Shown: positions 33,201 to 41,499 of the stretch, piece after piece | How the letters are laid out: each line of letters begins with the position of its first letter | How positions within the stretch are numbered: position 1 is the stretch's first letter | Assembly: GCF_900142165.1 (NCBI RefSeq) | Contig: NZ_FQZY01000037.1 | Coordinates: 1 to 43,001, forward strand | Direction of reading: 5' to 3' | Source of the DNA: Hespellia stercorisuis DSM 15480 | GTDB taxonomy: Bacteria; Bacillota; Clostridia; Lachnospirales; Lachnospiraceae | Length of the DNA: 43,001 nt | Position numbers and translations under genes: made by a program | The notes under the pieces: generated by a model | What the model saw: the letters and a program-made list of their open reading frames with translations, nothing else | Database searches by the model: none | What the model was told of the DNA's origin: nothing

Positions 33201-35399
33201 AGTGAGGATGGAAGCCGCTTTACGATTAAGCAGTTAGAAAAGACCAAGAAGGGACTGCAGGTACGATTAGAGAAATTAAATGATCAGCAGAGAAAGGATG
33301 ATGTGGTCACTTTTGAGCAGCTAGGAGTGGACAGGCTGTTCGTAGATGAATCTCATTTTTATAAGAATATGTTTCTTTATACGAAGATGAGGAATGTGGC
33401 TGGTATTGCACAGACAGATGCACAAAAGAGTAGTGATATGTTTATGAAGTGTCAGTACATGGATGAGATTACCGGTGGGAAAGGAGTAACCTTTGCGACA
33501 GGAACCCCGGTCAGCAACAGTATGGTGGAACTTTATACTATCATGCGGTATTTACAATATGATCAGATTCAACAGATGGGCCTGGGACATTTCGATGCCT
33601 GGGCAGCATCATTTGGTGAAACAGTGACAGCGATTGAGTTGTCACCAGAGGGAACGGGTTATCGTGCGAAAACACGGTTTGCCCGCTTTTTCAATTTACC
33701 GGAACTGATTTCACTGTTCAAAGAATCTGCGGACATTCAGACTGCAGATATGTTAAATCTTCCAATCCCAGAGGCGGAGTATATCAATGAGGTATTAAAG
33801 CCAAGTGAAACTCAACAGGAGATGGTCAGCAGCTTTGCAGATCGTGCAGAGGCAGTAAGAGGTGGAGCGGTAGACCCAAGAGCCGACAACATGCTCAAAA
33901 TCACCAATGATGGAAGAAAGTGTGCACTGGATCAGAGACTAATCAATGATATGCTGCCAGACGAGCCGGACAGCAAGGTTAACCGATGTGTAGATAACGC
34001 ATTTCAGATATGGCAGGAGTCGATGCCAAACAAATCGGCACAGCTGATATTCTGTGACCTTTCTACTCCGAAGAGTGATGGAAGTTTTAATGTGTATGAC
34101 GATGTACGTGAAAAGCTGGTAGCAAAAGGTATTCCAAGAGAGGAAGTAGCCTTTATCCATGAAGCAACTACCGAAGTGAAGAAGGCAGAGCTGTTTGCAA
34201 AGGTTCGTTCCGGACAGGTCAGGATACTGTTAGGGTCTACTCCAAAACTGGGAGCAGGGACGAACATTCAAGACCGTCTGATAGCACTTCATCATTTGGA
34301 TTGTCCATGGAAACCTGCCGATTTGGAACAGCAGGAGGGACGTATTTTAAGACAGGGGAATCAGAATAAAAAAGTAAAGATTTTCCGGTATGTTACTGAG
34401 AACACCTTTGATAGTTATATGTGGCAGATTCTGGAGAACAAGCAGAAGTTCATTTCCCAGATTATGACCAGTAAATCTCCGGTCAGAGCCTGTGAAGATG
34501 TGGATGATACGGCACTGTCCTATGCAGAAATCAAAGCACTAGCCACTGGAAATCCTTATATCAAGGAAAAGATGGACTTAGATATCCAGGTAAGTAAATT
34601 GAAACTGTTGAAGGCAAACCATACCAGTCAGAAATACCGCTTGGAATCAGATATTGCCAGAACCTATCCGATGCAGATTACAGCAGTGAAAGAGCGAATT
34701 GCGGGACTATCTTCTGACCTAGAAGTAGTAAAGCCTGTATTGGAGCAGGAGAAAGAGTCGTTTGTCATTACGATTGGTGGAAAGACATTTACAGATAAAA
34801 AAGAAGCAGGAACAGCATTGATTGCAGCCTGCGCAGGGTTGAAAGCCGTGAATACCGCTGGAGTTGTGGGCGATTATCATGGCTTTTCTTTAACCGCAAA
34901 TTTTGACAGCTTCTATCAGAAATATATGCTGACTGTCAAAAGACAGTGTAGTTATAACATCGAAATAGGAAAAGACGCACTGGGAAATATTCAGCGTATC
35001 AACAATGTGTTTTCGGGAATTGGAAAGCAGCTGCCAGAAGCCCAGCAGAAACTAGAAAACCTGCAGGAACAGTTAAAAACTGCACTGGAAGAAGTTCAGA
35101 AGCCATTTGCACAGGAAGATGTGCTTACAGAAAAGATGGAACGACTGTCAGAACTTAATGCCTTGCTGAATATGGATGAGAGTGGCCCATCGGAGGCAAT
35201 TGGTGTAGAAGAGGATGCGGATGTTGCTGATTGTGGAAGAAAGGCTTCTAATCTTGCAGGAAGAGTATCAGAGAGCAGTCGAATTGCAGATAGTCCTAAT
35301 AAACCATCCGTTCTATCGAAACTGAAGGAAAAGCAAGTGCAGGCAGTAAATACAATACAAAATACATCGCATGCAAGGAAAAACGAACAGGTACTTTAA
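27222..35399 (+). CDS. Giant SNF2 helicase / N6-adenine methylase
   Basis: This is a 2,725-residue protein. Residues about 15-90 resemble the ArdC N-terminal domain (SPRDWMRYLDTAANLYRYSFTDNLLIHVQRPDA). Residues 293-406 are low-complexity, the shadow of the nested tnpV gene. The methylase core has EPSCGVGNFMG (from 1210) and the catalytic-type NVPF (1274). The helicase has Walker A GAGKT (1881-1885), DESH (2042) and EGRILRQGN (near 2371). A coiled coil closes the C-terminus (PEAQQKLENLQEQL). It probably remodels or unwinds element DNA and modifies adenines, perhaps protecting it from restriction. NVPF deviates slightly from the usual NPPF. AAGGAAGGAG fits ATG 27222; ATG 27216 is too close. No break is seen in 8 kb. 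Confidence 0.9.
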   Translation: MAKINDIRNLAETTAEEVTRSPRDWMRYLDTAANLYRYSFTDNLLIHVQRPDATACAELEQWNLKMNRWVNRGAKGIALLDDTGPRRKLRYVFDVSDTHMVRGGRTPALWKMQEQYSQSLLNHLTDAYGLEGDDATIIENALLEIASQITDENMEEAMEGLQYEVKGSYLEGLEEDTVRVQFRNLMMNSAYYSLSRRCDLNPMEDLDEEDFIGITDFNHLSVLSFLGNAVSEAVEPVLRDIGRTIKGYYLEEQKQIQEKQIEESQNMVANTKEMLYNKFNELTCESEKGGIDHGNDISSQGRLPVSEPGTGGRAGDHREVRDATEDISEGTQEELVSEHASDRETGQPSDGSRESSRGEDGSSNETTEEDISRAGQSDTADGMGRIYEQSDSNGRGEHLDGVGVQLIEETTEHDLSEAEEIEASALSLPELPTVEQQKRAIEERMAALYADEISIPSEVVDEVLRSGSNHDRSQLRIIHNFMSAQSMEDYTDFIKREYGTGGKGYQIGGQEYSIWFDELGMQIALGHTVEDKLLDKAFLSWEDVTGRTKQLLDQGEYAPQVILDAARDNALLEHAQALAFMERDMSEGVAELVFDHMELFQGGFQTMEENLKEYLSHPENVAELVERLEGLAIAYEEDPSIMRFHHYKPDRVLRQFQKLTLETIPFQAREDFMWQPPQIIITQDEIDAFLARGGAYSDGRLSTYSYFLQHEDNSDRTDFIKERYGTGGCSHALCGADNSHADYDAKGLQLARGAYGNEEVKILLKWPVVAKRVAYLIEQDKYLQAKDFSRMADYERSEMAGKVIRFYNYLPQEVMRPWEGNMDYGEYRNDVISLLSNEDGQAGLLEKMDAILAELPVDFRDYERKVQLLSELHQYVEGNFTIFPVKEQIPEAAEIGQISMFEFLNTSEVNAPEEVLTEVADQTVDTKDEALDVKEAESPVGDEEESHLPFEAAKKLWEEGYVYDDYVLRSTTGELIRESMENTDFDLDDFSPEQVEVIRQVAEKGGVLEPILNPEFSPEQMQLITDVVDRMMAQEKRWYQNEVDAVAGHVMTPDEVNEQRKERNMPLEPVEELEGATQSASSKEPMDVERHNFHITDNDLGAGGPKAKYHANVEAIQLLQTIESENRLATPEEQEILSRYVGWGGIPHAFDERNSDWSNEYQELKSLLSEEEYEAARASTLNAFYTSPTVIGAMYEALGNMGLEKGNLLEPSCGVGNFMGLLPESMQESKMYGVELDSISGRIAQQLYQKNPIAVQGFETTDYPDSFFDCVIGNVPFGSYKVADRKYDRHNFMIHDYFIAKSLDLVRPGGVVAVVTSSGTMDKQSSAVREYIANRADLLGAIRLPNNAFQRNANTGVVADILFFQKRDRVSLEKPDWIQLGVTEEGYTVNAYFAEHQEMVLGEFTTESTQYGKQEVTVRAIEGANLAEQLKMAVSHIHGSITEVELEDSELDEVDSSIPADPSVKNFSFTNVDGQVYYRENSKMNRMELPKMTSERVLGMIAIRNLTQELIECQLNDGNDAEVKNLQNQLNEKYDDFTAQYGLISNTANRRAFNQDSSYCLLSSLELLDEQGNLERKADIFTKRTIRKAEPVTSVDTASEALAVCIGEKAKVDVPFMAELAGKSEQEITDELAGVIFQNPLTNLWEPSDEYLSGNVREKLRTARTFAEGHPEYEINVQYLEKVQPKELEASEIEVRLGATWINPQYVTDFMGEIFHTPFYRLGRAINCNYASVSGQWEISGKTTDSGNPMINSTYGTRRANAYRLLEDALNLKDTKIYDTVSDAEGKERRVLNKQETMLAQQKQEMIKDAFKEWVFKDIDRREDLCQIYNELYNSIRPREYDGSHIQFVGMTPEISLMPHQKNAVAHVLYGNNTLLAHCVGAGKTFQMIASGMESKRLGLAQKCLYVVPNHLTEQWGNDFLRLYPGANVLVATKKDFEPANRKKFCSRIAMGDYDAIIIGHSQFERIPLSKERQVATINRQIDDITNAIADASSEDGSRFTIKQLEKTKKGLQVRLEKLNDQQRKDDVVTFEQLGVDRLFVDESHFYKNMFLYTKMRNVAGIAQTDAQKSSDMFMKCQYMDEITGGKGVTFATGTPVSNSMVELYTIMRYLQYDQIQQMGLGHFDAWAASFGETVTAIELSPEGTGYRAKTRFARFFNLPELISLFKESADIQTADMLNLPIPEAEYINEVLKPSETQQEMVSSFADRAEAVRGGAVDPRADNMLKITNDGRKCALDQRLINDMLPDEPDSKVNRCVDNAFQIWQESMPNKSAQLIFCDLSTPKSDGSFNVYDDVREKLVAKGIPREEVAFIHEATTEVKKAELFAKVRSGQVRILLGSTPKLGAGTNIQDRLIALHHLDCPWKPADLEQQEGRILRQGNQNKKVKIFRYVTENTFDSYMWQILENKQKFISQIMTSKSPVRACEDVDDTALSYAEIKALATGNPYIKEKMDLDIQVSKLKLLKANHTSQKYRLESDIARTYPMQITAVKERIAGLSSDLEVVKPVLEQEKESFVITIGGKTFTDKKEAGTALIAACAGLKAVNTAGVVGDYHGFSLTANFDSFYQKYMLTVKRQCSYNIEIGKDALGNIQRINNVFSGIGKQLPEAQQKLENLQEQLKTALEEVQKPFAQEDVLTEKMERLSELNALLNMDESGPSEAIGVEEDADVADCGRKASNLAGRVSESSRIADSPNKPSVLSKLKEKQVQAVNTIQNTSHARKNEQVL
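28099..28440 (+). CDS. tnpV: TnpV-family protein nested in the helicase gene
   Basis: This is a 113-residue TnpV-like protein in a different frame of the same strand, wholly inside the helicase gene. The start MEMTYHRKGDYLFPNLVLEE and the core GKYGMLRKTYLKEH, LLTGKLDSHLMEVEKAAEERME and AEENILTELVYN follow the TnpV pattern known from Tn4451-type and other Clostridial transposons. AGGGAGG at 28084-28090 stands eight bases before ATG 28099, so the gene has its own translation signal. The helicase frame over this stretch is a Gly/Ser/Glu/Asp-rich disordered sequence, as expected if tnpV is the constrained frame. The function of TnpV in transposition is not known. Confidence 0.88.
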   Translation: MEMTYHRKGDYLFPNLVLEEEPVTIGKYGMLRKTYLKEHKKNWYQSMLLTGKLDSHLMEVEKAAEERMEVLMKQLRKTYPEPDKATQQMEWVGYMNNLTAMAEENILTELVYN

Positions 35400-35405
35400 A
35401 GATAA

Positions 35406-35433
35406 CCCCGTCAGGATATTGATTCTGGCGGGG
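35406..35433 (+). terminator. Hairpin between the helicase and ArdC genes
   Basis: CCCCGTCAG at 35406-35414 pairs with CTGGCGGGG at 35425-35433 (one G-U). No T-run follows (ATGAATAAAAGG), so it is more likely an RNA-processing or stabilising hairpin than a full terminator. Confidence 0.45.
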
Positions 35434-35457
35434 ATGAATAAAAGGAGGTAGCAGATA

Positions 35458-38400
35458 ATGGCAGGAAAGAGAGAGGAACAGCTAAAAGAGATTACAGATC
35501 GTCTGGAAAAAGGCGTAGAAGAACTGTTTACATCGGAGCGATACAGGGATTATCTAAAGACCATGTCACAGTTTAATAATTATAGTTTTAATAATACCAT
35601 GCTGATCGCAATGCAGAAACCGGACGCCACACTGGTTGCAGGTTATCAGGCATGGCAGAAAAAGTTTAATCGACACGTATTAAAGGGAGAAAAGGGCATA
35701 CAGATCATATCTCCGGCACCAAACCGAGAAAGAGAAGAAGTAGAGAAAATAGATTCAGTGACCCAGGAACCAGTATTAAAGGACAATGGACAGCCAGAGA
35801 AGGAAATAGTGGAAATGGTCATTCCAAGATTTAGAGTAGTCACTGTATTTGATGTATCCCAGACCGATGGGGAACCATTACCATCTTTAGGCGCAGACGA
35901 ACTGACCGGGAGTATAGAAAATTATGAGCAGTTCATGGAAGCAATTAGAGCGGTATCTCCAGTGCCAATGCGGTTTGATGAGATTGCAGGTGAGAGTCAC
36001 GGCTATTATCACAACATTGATAAAGAAATCGTGATTCAGCAGGGAATGAGCGAAAGTCAAACCATGAAAACGGCGATTCATGAAGTGGCACATGCAAAAC
36101 TCCATGATCGGGAACTGATGCAAAATCTGGGCGTAGAGAAAGACCAAATGACAAAGGAAGTGGAGGCAGAAAGTATTGCATATTCTGTTTGTCAGCATTT
36201 CGGACTGGATACGGCAGATTATTCGTTTCCCTATATTGCAGGATGGAGTAGTAACCGGGATATGAAAGAACTTAAGACTTCGATGGATACCATTCGCCAT
36301 ACGGCAGGGGATTTCATAGAGGAAATGACAGAGAAACTGCAGGAGTTACAAAGGGATGAGCCAGAACAGATGCACCTGCTGGATAGTGATTTGATATTAA
36401 AGATGTCTGGAAGCATGGAAAGTGAATATGCCTATGATGTCATTCGTAGAATGGGAAAATCGGAACTGTTAGACGCAGTGAGAGAGTTTCAGCGTTTGGA
36501 AGAGAATGGTGCATTTCTGGAAGAGCCAGATCTGGAAGAATATCTGTCAGAGAGAGGCGCTGAGGTGATTCCGTGGTACGCATCCAATGGCTATCAGGTA
36601 GAGAACCCAGTTACTTTTTATGATGTGGAGTACGATGCAGATACTGGAATTACAGATATCGCAAGTCTTTCGTCCATGCAACAGGCACAAAATATGGTAG
36701 AACGTGCAGAGTATGGTGGAACATTATTCAATGATGATGACCGAAATCTGATCGTGAATTATGCATATCAGCTAGACAATCTGGAGGATACCAGAATTTT
36801 GATTCAAGAATTGGCTGGAGCAATACAATCACCGGATTTACGAGCACCGAATGAAGTGATCCAAAATGCACAGGCAGAGATTGATGCTCTCCCAGATGGA
36901 ATGATTAGTATTACTGATATGCACGAGTATGGATATGAAAATCCTGAGATGCTGCCATTGACGAAAGAAAAAGCATTGGAGTTGTATCATCAGAATTTGG
37001 AAATCTTTTGTTTATATGAGGATGGAACGGAATCTGCCTATGATAATGAGCCGGCACTTCATACTCACGACAGGATATATGGAATTGAGAAAGAAACATG
37101 GGATAAATTTCAGAAACAGGAAAGGCTGGAACAGAGAATTATGGCAGGGCAGGAAGAAAAGTTTAGTATTTACCAGATAAGGGATGATAGTCCCGGCAGA
37201 GAGTATAAGTTTATGGGAACCTCTTTTCTGGAAGACCAGGGAATGCAGGCAAGACGAGAAGATTACAATCTTATGTATACCGCTGATTTTACAGAAAATG
37301 AAACATTGGACAATATTTTTCAAAGATTCAATATGGATCGTCCATCCGATTTTTATGGGCATTCCTTATCCGTTAGTGATGTGATCGTAGTCAGCCATAA
37401 TGGGGAAACCAAAAGTTATTATGTGGACAGTTTTGGATTTGCGGAACTTCCTGAATTCTTTCTGGAGAGAACGGTGGAAATGGAGATGCCTGTTACTGAA
37501 AAGAGTCTGGCAGAACGCATTAGCGATTATAGTGCTATGAGAGACAGTATTTATTTAGAACTGATTCCGAGGGAAGGAAATGAGGAATTACTCGAACGGG
37601 CAGTCCATAGGGATATGGAAGATATGGCAATTATTTATAAATTTGCATTGAGGAAAAAAGAAGACGGATTAATCAGTGGAACCCTGAAAAATTCATTGTT
37701 AGATACTTATGGAATTTCAGAGGAAGAGCTATATCAAAATGCACTTATTACAACCGAAGAGAGATTTCCAGTCAGATTAGTGAATATGGGGATATCAGCA
37801 GAACAATTACAACTGAAAGATGACCCAAGTGTTTTTCCGTCCATGCTTGTTGCATCCAATACAACAATGCGTCATGGAGCTACCGTTATGTTGTATCCGG
37901 ATTTTTTTGAGAATATATCAGAACGGTTGAATGGCAGCTTTTATATCCTTCCTTCTTCACAGCATGAAATCATTATTTTACCGGATTATGGAGAATATGT
38001 TGCAGAAGAGCTTACAGGTCTGGTACAGGAAGTGAACCAGACAGATGCAGTCGGGGAGGATAAATTATCGGATGTCGTGCTTCACTATGATGCTCAGAGA
38101 AAAGTATTAGAGCGTGCGGAAAATGTGAATGTTATGGATGCGCAGGAGACAATCAGAGAACTGGCATATGAAGTAGGAGACCGGTATCTACTGATTCATG
38201 AGACCGATGAGGGCTATGATTATACATTTTATGGAAAGAACTACCTGGATCTGGATGGTGGTCTCTATGATAACCCTGATGTAACAATCCGAGAAGCTTT
38301 GGTCGATATTCTGGATGGAGAAGACTTCCGGTTGGAAGATTGTAGAGAATTAGATTATGAAGATATAGAAGCAGAAGTGGAGCTTGCGGAAGAGGAACAT

Positions 38401-40257
38401 TTTAGGCAGGTGCAATTAGAGACAAACTGCCCAGATTCTATTTTCGAAGAATATGAAAGCTTGAAAGATACCACAGAATATGGTGGTGTTGCAATGAAGA
38501 TAGGAAATCTCTATTTGACAGTACAGCCAGTGGAAGATGGATTCGATTATATCTTTTATGATGATGAACTAAAGGAAATCAATGGAAATACTTATGAGGA
38601 TCCAAGTATCTCTATTCAGAAAGCAACTAGAGAAATTATTGATAATGAGCAGATGGCAGATATTCCATGTACTGCAATGGAATATAAGGAATTTGAAGCA
38701 ATGACTATCAAACAGGCCAGAGAGCGTCTTGCTACAGAAGTGACACCTACTTCACAGATTGGAAGAAGAGAAGCTGCCTTAAATGGACAGACAAGGACAG
38801 ATATCGAAGAGTTGGTTCTTGATTATGCGCAGTCGCAACTGGAAGAGATGAAGCTGGAGGAAGACGTTACACTGATCGGTGCTCGTATCTATGGTAGCAG
38901 AACCAGAGAGGGATTGTTCCAGGAAGGTTCCGATATTGATGTTGTTCTTTCCTATGAAGGTTCTATTGCGGAAGATTCCTTCTTTAATACACTTCATGAG
39001 CATGGAATGAAGGTAGCCGGCATGGAACTTGATATTAATCCAATCTCACTGGAAAAAACAGGAACATTGGAAGAATATCTGAATCAGGCAGAACACTATC
39101 TGGATGAGAAAGAACCGTCAAAGAAAGAACTGGTTGGAAGAACTTCATATGCAAATGGGGAACAGTTTGAATTTTATGATAAGGAAGCATTTCTGAAAGA
39201 AATTGATGAGGAAATTGAATATCGTAACTCTTCGGGGTTCCAGTATGAAGTATTGACAGCTGATCCGGAATTACGAAAAGCAGTAGATGATATCGTATAT
39301 AACCTAATGGGTGAAAAGAATCCTTATGAATTATCAGATTATCAAGAAGATACAGAAGAGGTAACTATAGAAAAAGAGGCACTGCAGCTTGCAATTGAGA
39401 TGGACAGTCTGTCAGAAGCATTGGATCCTTATGAATATCGTGATTCAGTGGAAGATAAAGAGGCACAGATACAGTTGCTGAAAGAAGATTTACTGGTAGG
39501 CGGTGAAAAAACAGAGCAGTTGAAAGAATGGTTTGCGGAGTTTAAAGAGGATGAAGAATTAACGGAACAAATTGAAAAAGTACTTTCCGACATGAATACA
39601 TTTGAAACAAAAATCAACCCTTTGCAGCACGAGGTGGAAAAGAGCGAGCCGGAAAAAGAGGCAACAATCAGTTTTTATGTAGCAGAGTGCATGGAATTTC
39701 CAATCCTTGGAGTCTACCAGGACGACCTTACTATGGAAGAAGCATTGGAAATATATGAGCAGATACCAGCAGAGAGAATGCATGGAATTAAAGGTGTTGG
39801 ATTTTGCCTGGAAGATGGCAGTATGTATGATGGGGAGTATGAACTGATGGCTGCAGGAAGAGTAGATACAGAATCGATTAACTGCATTGAACATTATAAA
39901 AACAGCCCACTGGTACAGAATGCAATTGTAAAAATGCAGGAATATCTGGATGCACAGCAGGAGAAGCTGCCTATTCAGCAAGAACCAGTACAAAAAGAAC
40001 AGCAGGAAGTGGAACGAAAAAAAGAACCAGTGAAATATGAGCAGCACGAGGAACCAGCAGGAAAGACGGTTGAAGCAGCCAGTAAGCCGGAACCAGTACA
40101 GACACGAGTTAAGAGACCAGAAGCTAAGAAAGAGAATGGCAAGAAGGAATCCGTCCTGCAGGCACTCAGAAATCGACAGGCTAAGATGAAAGAGCAGGAA
40201 CAGAATAAAGCAAAAGAAAAATCACAGGCTCGTAAGAAAGGGGATATGGAATTATGA
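35458..40257 (+). CDS. ArdC-type antirestriction/metallopeptidase multidomain protein
   Basis: This is a 1,599-residue fusion. Residues 1-130 are the ArdC N-terminal ssDNA-binding domain (YSFNNTMLIAMQKPDATLVAGYQAWQKKFNRHVLKGEKGI). The zincin part has H208-E-V-A-H212. A YodL/DUF4316-like module spans about 569-670 (FSIYQIRDDSPGREYKFMG; GHSLSVSDVIVV). A DUF5688-like domain spans about 685-870. Two diverged copies of a 47-residue unit lie at about 906-952 and 1015-1061. A nucleotidyltransferase-like motif, G1146-S with D1159-I-D1161, comes next. The C-terminus is a Lys/Glu-rich tail. ArdC proteins protect incoming single-stranded DNA from restriction in the recipient. AGGAGG fits ATG 35458. The ATGATGA overlap couples it to the TTRAP gene. 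Confidence 0.87.
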   Translation: MAGKREEQLKEITDRLEKGVEELFTSERYRDYLKTMSQFNNYSFNNTMLIAMQKPDATLVAGYQAWQKKFNRHVLKGEKGIQIISPAPNREREEVEKIDSVTQEPVLKDNGQPEKEIVEMVIPRFRVVTVFDVSQTDGEPLPSLGADELTGSIENYEQFMEAIRAVSPVPMRFDEIAGESHGYYHNIDKEIVIQQGMSESQTMKTAIHEVAHAKLHDRELMQNLGVEKDQMTKEVEAESIAYSVCQHFGLDTADYSFPYIAGWSSNRDMKELKTSMDTIRHTAGDFIEEMTEKLQELQRDEPEQMHLLDSDLILKMSGSMESEYAYDVIRRMGKSELLDAVREFQRLEENGAFLEEPDLEEYLSERGAEVIPWYASNGYQVENPVTFYDVEYDADTGITDIASLSSMQQAQNMVERAEYGGTLFNDDDRNLIVNYAYQLDNLEDTRILIQELAGAIQSPDLRAPNEVIQNAQAEIDALPDGMISITDMHEYGYENPEMLPLTKEKALELYHQNLEIFCLYEDGTESAYDNEPALHTHDRIYGIEKETWDKFQKQERLEQRIMAGQEEKFSIYQIRDDSPGREYKFMGTSFLEDQGMQARREDYNLMYTADFTENETLDNIFQRFNMDRPSDFYGHSLSVSDVIVVSHNGETKSYYVDSFGFAELPEFFLERTVEMEMPVTEKSLAERISDYSAMRDSIYLELIPREGNEELLERAVHRDMEDMAIIYKFALRKKEDGLISGTLKNSLLDTYGISEEELYQNALITTEERFPVRLVNMGISAEQLQLKDDPSVFPSMLVASNTTMRHGATVMLYPDFFENISERLNGSFYILPSSQHEIIILPDYGEYVAEELTGLVQEVNQTDAVGEDKLSDVVLHYDAQRKVLERAENVNVMDAQETIRELAYEVGDRYLLIHETDEGYDYTFYGKNYLDLDGGLYDNPDVTIREALVDILDGEDFRLEDCRELDYEDIEAEVELAEEEHFRQVQLETNCPDSIFEEYESLKDTTEYGGVAMKIGNLYLTVQPVEDGFDYIFYDDELKEINGNTYEDPSISIQKATREIIDNEQMADIPCTAMEYKEFEAMTIKQARERLATEVTPTSQIGRREAALNGQTRTDIEELVLDYAQSQLEEMKLEEDVTLIGARIYGSRTREGLFQEGSDIDVVLSYEGSIAEDSFFNTLHEHGMKVAGMELDINPISLEKTGTLEEYLNQAEHYLDEKEPSKKELVGRTSYANGEQFEFYDKEAFLKEIDEEIEYRNSSGFQYEVLTADPELRKAVDDIVYNLMGEKNPYELSDYQEDTEEVTIEKEALQLAIEMDSLSEALDPYEYRDSVEDKEAQIQLLKEDLLVGGEKTEQLKEWFAEFKEDEELTEQIEKVLSDMNTFETKINPLQHEVEKSEPEKEATISFYVAECMEFPILGVYQDDLTMEEALEIYEQIPAERMHGIKGVGFCLEDGSMYDGEYELMAAGRVDTESINCIEHYKNSPLVQNAIVKMQEYLDAQQEKLPIQQEPVQKEQQEVERKKEPVKYEQHEEPAGKTVEAASKPEPVQTRVKRPEAKKENGKKESVLQALRNRQAKMKEQEQNKAKEKSQARKKGDMEL

Positions 40258-40487
40258 TGAAAATTACATTTGAAGAAAACGAATATTTGGTACTGGCAAT
40301 GTTTGATGCGGGAAATCGTCAGACAACCCAGGATAGAATCACAGAAATCCTTCCTCATGTAGAAGACGATGAAGAAGTCTATGCTCTTGCTATCAGTACC
40401 ATTGAGAAACTGAAGCGTATTTCTGATATGGAATACCATAAGATTGATCTGGAGGAATTTAAACAGAATGCGGAGGATGAGGAGTAA
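40254..40487 (+). CDS. TTRAP-family (transposon-transfer assisting) protein
   Basis: This is a 77-residue acidic, helical protein (FEENEYLVLAMFDAGNRQTTQDRITEILPHVEDDEEVYALAISTIEKLKRISDMEYHKIDLEEF) matching the small TTRAP family that follows the ArdC-like gene in Clostridial conjugative elements. It overlaps the ArdC gene by four bases and the YodL gene by one. The family name suggests help in transfer; the molecular role is unknown. Confidence 0.8.
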   Translation: MMKITFEENEYLVLAMFDAGNRQTTQDRITEILPHVEDDEEVYALAISTIEKLKRISDMEYHKIDLEEFKQNAEDEE

Positions 40488-41338
40488 TGAACCTACACCA
40501 ATATGCGATATACCAGTTAAAGGAAGAGGCGGAGACCAGGAAACTGCGTTTCCGCCCTTATCAATATCTGAAAGAACAAAAGATTGATATCCGGGTAGAA
40601 AATTATGAGCAGGTGTATCTGACGGGTGCATTGCCTGATGATTCTGCCACAAGGATATGGGAGAGGTTCTTAAATCAGCCACCCAAGAATTTCAAAGGAA
40701 AGCATGCGCTTAGTGTCAGTGATGTCATTGCCTATAACCGGGACGGAGTAACAAATTGTTATTATGTGGACAAAGAAAAGCTTATCCCGATTCCCGGATT
40801 TATCAGACTGAGTTCCTCTGCGACTCTTATCTCTATGGAAACAAATGATTTTAAGGTCGATGGAATGAAAGGTAACTGGATATCGACTGATGAAGTAATT
40901 GTGGATGGACGGCAGTTCTTTCTGTTACAGAATGATTATTATAAAGACAATGCACGATTTCTTATCGTAAGTTCTGATGGGGCAGTTGTTGCAAACGACG
41001 CAGATGGACTGGCAGGAGCCGATTTGGATAAGATACGGGAGTTTCTCCAGCCCAAAGAAGAAAAGGGACAACAGAGGCAATCACAGCCGCCAGAGAAGGA
41101 GCTGTGGCAAAAGTATTACGATAACGGTGAGTATGTTAGAAGTTCCGAGTCAGGAACCGAACAGAATTATAATATGATCGATGGACAGGTTAATAATAAG
41201 GCTGGAAAGAAGAAAGAAAAGGTCAAGGTGTCGGTGCTGGCAAAACTGCACCAGAAGCAGGCGGAGATTGCACAGAGAAGTGAAAAGGTTGCACCGCAGA
41301 TGAGTATGGAAATGGGGAATGAGCGTAACCGAAAATAG
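40487..41338 (+). CDS. YodL/DUF4316-domain protein
   Basis: This is a 283-residue protein. The YodL-like part at residues 1-115 (YAIYQLKEEAETRKLRFRPYQYL; KHALSVSDVIAYNRDGVTNCYYVD) is a paralogue of the module in the ArdC fusion. The DUF4316-like region follows, and a Lys/Gln-rich tail ends with KVSVLAKLHQKQAEIAQR, similar to the tail of the ArdC and helicase proteins (SVLQALRNRQAKMKEQE; SVLSKLKEKQVQAVNT). Such shared C-terminal tails suggest a common partner or a secretion signal. GAGGATGAGGAG upstream supports ATG 40487. A hairpin terminator follows, closing the operon. Confidence 0.85.
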   Translation: MNLHQYAIYQLKEEAETRKLRFRPYQYLKEQKIDIRVENYEQVYLTGALPDDSATRIWERFLNQPPKNFKGKHALSVSDVIAYNRDGVTNCYYVDKEKLIPIPGFIRLSSSATLISMETNDFKVDGMKGNWISTDEVIVDGRQFFLLQNDYYKDNARFLIVSSDGAVVANDADGLAGADLDKIREFLQPKEEKGQQRQSQPPEKELWQKYYDNGEYVRSSESGTEQNYNMIDGQVNNKAGKKKEKVKVSVLAKLHQKQAEIAQRSEKVAPQMSMEMGNERNRK

Positions 41339-41344
41339 CACAGA

Positions 41345-41382
41345 AGAGTGTCTGGATCAGAGATGGTCTGGATGCTCTTTTT
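41345..41382 (+). terminator. Terminator at the end of the conjugation operon
   Basis: AGAGTGTC at 41345-41352 pairs with GATGCTCT at 41371-41378 (two G-U), extended inward by further G-U and A-T pairs and followed by a T-run. Confidence 0.7.
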
Positions 41383-41391
41383 AAGATAAGG

Positions 41392-41420
41392 CTGACAATG
41401 AAAGTGATAAGTGAGATAAT
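41392..41420 (+). promoter_or_regulatory. Promoter for the DUF4160 cargo gene
   Basis: CTGACA at 41392-41397, a 17-base spacer and GATAAT at 41415-41420 form a good sigma-A promoter between the operon terminator and the cargo gene, which is therefore independently expressed. Confidence 0.65.
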
Positions 41421-41499
41421 ATATATAAAGCTAATTTTATGTAGAAGAGTTTAACAACAAATATATGGAAAATGCAAATGCACACGAGGAGAAAAGCTG

